Origin: Leguminivora glycinivorella
Taxonomy: Eukaryota; Arthropoda; Insecta; Lepidoptera; Tortricidae
Length of the DNA stretch: 64,000 nt
Direction: 5' to 3'
NCBI RefSeq assembly: GCF_023078275.1
Contig: NC_062996.1
Location: forward strand, 8,680,001 to 8,744,000
Shown here: positions 51,401 to 54,400 of the stretch, one piece after another
How positions within the stretch are numbered: position 1 is the stretch's first letter
Layout of the letters: each line of letters starts with the position of its first letter
Notes under the pieces: generated by a model
What the model saw: the letters and a program-made list of their open reading frames with translations, nothing else
What the model was told of the DNA's origin: nothing
The model's database searches: none
Made by a program: the position numbers and the translations under genes

Positions 51401-54400
51401 GCCTAGCATTTGTGAAACTAAACAACGGGGCTGAGATGCAGTTCCCCTCACAGAATTTCGCCTGGATGCTGGATAGTTGGAGCAATATGCAGGTTATGAA
51501 AAAACTAGGAATCTATCGTAAGTATTCATCACTTCTTTTTAACTCGCGACGCAAAAACGACGGTGTGTTATGAGTTTGACGTGTCTGTCTGTCTGTGTGT
51601 GTGTCTGTTTGTGGCATCGTAGCTCCCGAACGGATCAACCGCTTTCGATTTAGATTTTTTGTTTGAAAGCTGAGTTAGTCGGGAGTGTTCTTAGCCATGC
51701 TTCATAAACATCGGTCCACTATGTCGCGGTCGGGATTTTTTTCAAAATTTTAATTTTGTGGTTAGGTTAGTTTATACTCAGACACACCGACTTAGTCAGT
51801 TGAAAATGATGGCAACATCTTTATATTAAAGGAAAAAATGGAAAAATTTACGCTTCCGGCGGGACTTGAACCCGCATCCTTTTTGCAATCCGTGCAATGC
51901 TCTTAACCAATTGAGCTACGGAAGCCGCGCCGGACATCGCAAATCCTTCCATGCCTTTCCTTATGTACACACGTCTTGGGGTGACGTCTAGCGCCATCTA
52001 CCGACAGACTATTACGTCTTGTAACGGCACTGGAGTCTCAAGTTATATTGAGAATTCACCAGTAACAATGTGCTAACCCATACTAAATTTAATTTTTAAC
52101 AAGCAGAAACGTCTGCAGAAACGTCTGTTATATTGAGAATGTTTAGAATCGTTAGCAGACGTTTCTGCTTGTTAAAAATTAAAGATGGCAACATCCTTGT
52201 AGATTATTTTTTAACGTTATGGTGTAGGTATTAAGAAATTTTGTTTTCTGTTCAGGTGAATGCCGCCTAGAAGAGTCAATCGTGGGCACACTATCGGGCG
52301 GAAAAGACCCGTTGCCATCAGCATCCTGTTACGAGATCTTAGTTCTCGCTGACTGCACCAGCGCTCCCAGGTATCTTTGAAATTTAATAATAACAATATT
52401 ATTTATTGTGCAGAAAAAAATACACAAAAGATGGATAACGCTTAATTACTAGGTACAGCAGGTTGCCTGTGTGGTGACGGGTTAAGAATTTCACCACCCC
52501 CTTTCTTCCCGTGGGTGTCGTAGAAGGCGACTGTGGGATATGGGTTAAATTGTGGCGTAGGCGAGAGGCTGGCAACCTGTCACTGCAATGTCACAGTTTC
52601 GTTTTCTTTCAACCCCTTATTTGCCAAGAGTGGCACTGAAGCTTTAGTAGTTTCATGTGTTCTGCCTACCCCTTTATGGGATACAGGCGTGATTGTATGT
52701 ATGTATGTATGTACTAGGTACAGATGTAGTGCGAAAAGATTTGCCTTCGTATTGTTACGGAAACGTACGAACGTGTCATGATATTTCAGTCAGTCTCAGT
52801 ACAAGATGTACTGACATTGACTGAACTAGCATGACAAATACGAACGTTTCCGAAGGAAACCTTTTTCGCACTACATCTGTAATAACTGGCGGTCTTATCG
52901 TTTAGAAGCAATCTCTTCCAGACAACCTCTAGGAAACGGGAAACTATGGACTTACTTCATTAAATTTAATTATTGTACCTGACAGAAACCTCTGAATTTG
53001 ATATTTGCCAGTCGACTTTCGGTAAAGGAAAACATCGTGAGGAAACCGGACAAATTCGATTAAGGTCTAGTTTACCCTTTGGATTGGAAGGTCAGATGGC
53101 AGCCGCTTTCGTAAAAACTAGTGCCTACGCCAAATATTGGGATCAGTTGTCAAAGCGGACCCCAGGCTCCCATGAGCCGTGGCAAATGCCGGGATAACAC
53201 AAGGAGGATGATGAACAGAAACCTCTGAAAACTTTATTCAAAAACTGTGAACTGAAAGAATGTAAATTACTCTAAGTTTTTTTGTCCAACAGGACTTAGC
53301 AAGTAATTTTCGTAAAAGGAACAGTGTGAGTACAAGTATGCTCCCTTGAGACACACCAACTTCAATACATGATTCAATTTTTATGATTTTAAGTGATATC
53401 GAGATAGATGTTCCCGTTGCTTCAAATAAATTGAAATAAAGACGGTTTGACCATTTGTATGAAATATTTGTAATGCCTTAGCCGGATTTATTGCCATGAC
53501 TTACTTGATCAAAGGCTTTTGATAAGTTAAAAAAAACAGACCACACCGCTGAATTATGGCTTAAATAGTGCTATTATCTAAGCAGTTACGATTGTCCTCA
53601 GATACGCCATCTTCCATCAAAGGCATAACACTGTAGATATCTACCGTCTATACACCGGTGGTAACTTCGTCACCGTCAGGAGCAGCGGTGGTGACATTAC
53701 CGTCACCATCAATGGTGATACGCCGTGCGAACAAGACTGCCGGTATCCTCCGCAAGAACCTTTTTATGATTTCAAGTAAGTTTATCTTTATCTTTTCTTG
53801 CTCTTGTTTTCTTCAATCTCTTTTTATTTCCTTCTTTCTCTCACTCTCAGTCTATCTATATGCCTCTATCTATTTTCTTCTCTTTCGTGTTATATTTTAA
53901 TTTCCCATTAGTATCGCATTTGTTGTTCAATCAAACCAATCTCTGTTTCATTCCCATGTCTCTTTCACTTTAACTCTGTCTTTGTGTTTATTTGATCTTA
54001 TTCTTTGTATTTTTCTAGCTTATAGTGGCCCGTTTCTCGAAAGGTCCCTTATATTACAACTGTGTTTCCATGACAACCCATACGATTTGACAGTTCGCGC
54101 ACTTGTAATACAAGGCTTGTACCTTTCGAGAAACGGGCCCCAAGGTCTCTCTTTTTCTTTGTATCTATCTCTGTTTATCCTTCTCTTGATGTTTTATTCA
54201 TATCTCTCCCTCTCATTTTGTCTATATTCCCAGTAAGGTAACGGCGGCTATCAACGCGGGTATCGAAATCGACGTCCATTACCGCCGCATTTGCAAATAC
54301 GCATTTTATAGGCAAACCGACCAATTTCCTAAATAAAGTTACTCACACAAAGGAAGCCTTTTTAGTTGACTAACGCACATATAGGCGCTAGAGAGTGTGA

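Noticed and set aside
54234..54336. Possible exon between exons 17 and 18 (KVTAAINAGIEIDVHYRR)
   Set aside because: It has an acceptor, but runs to a stop without a usable donor, and exon 17 joins exon 18 in phase without it.
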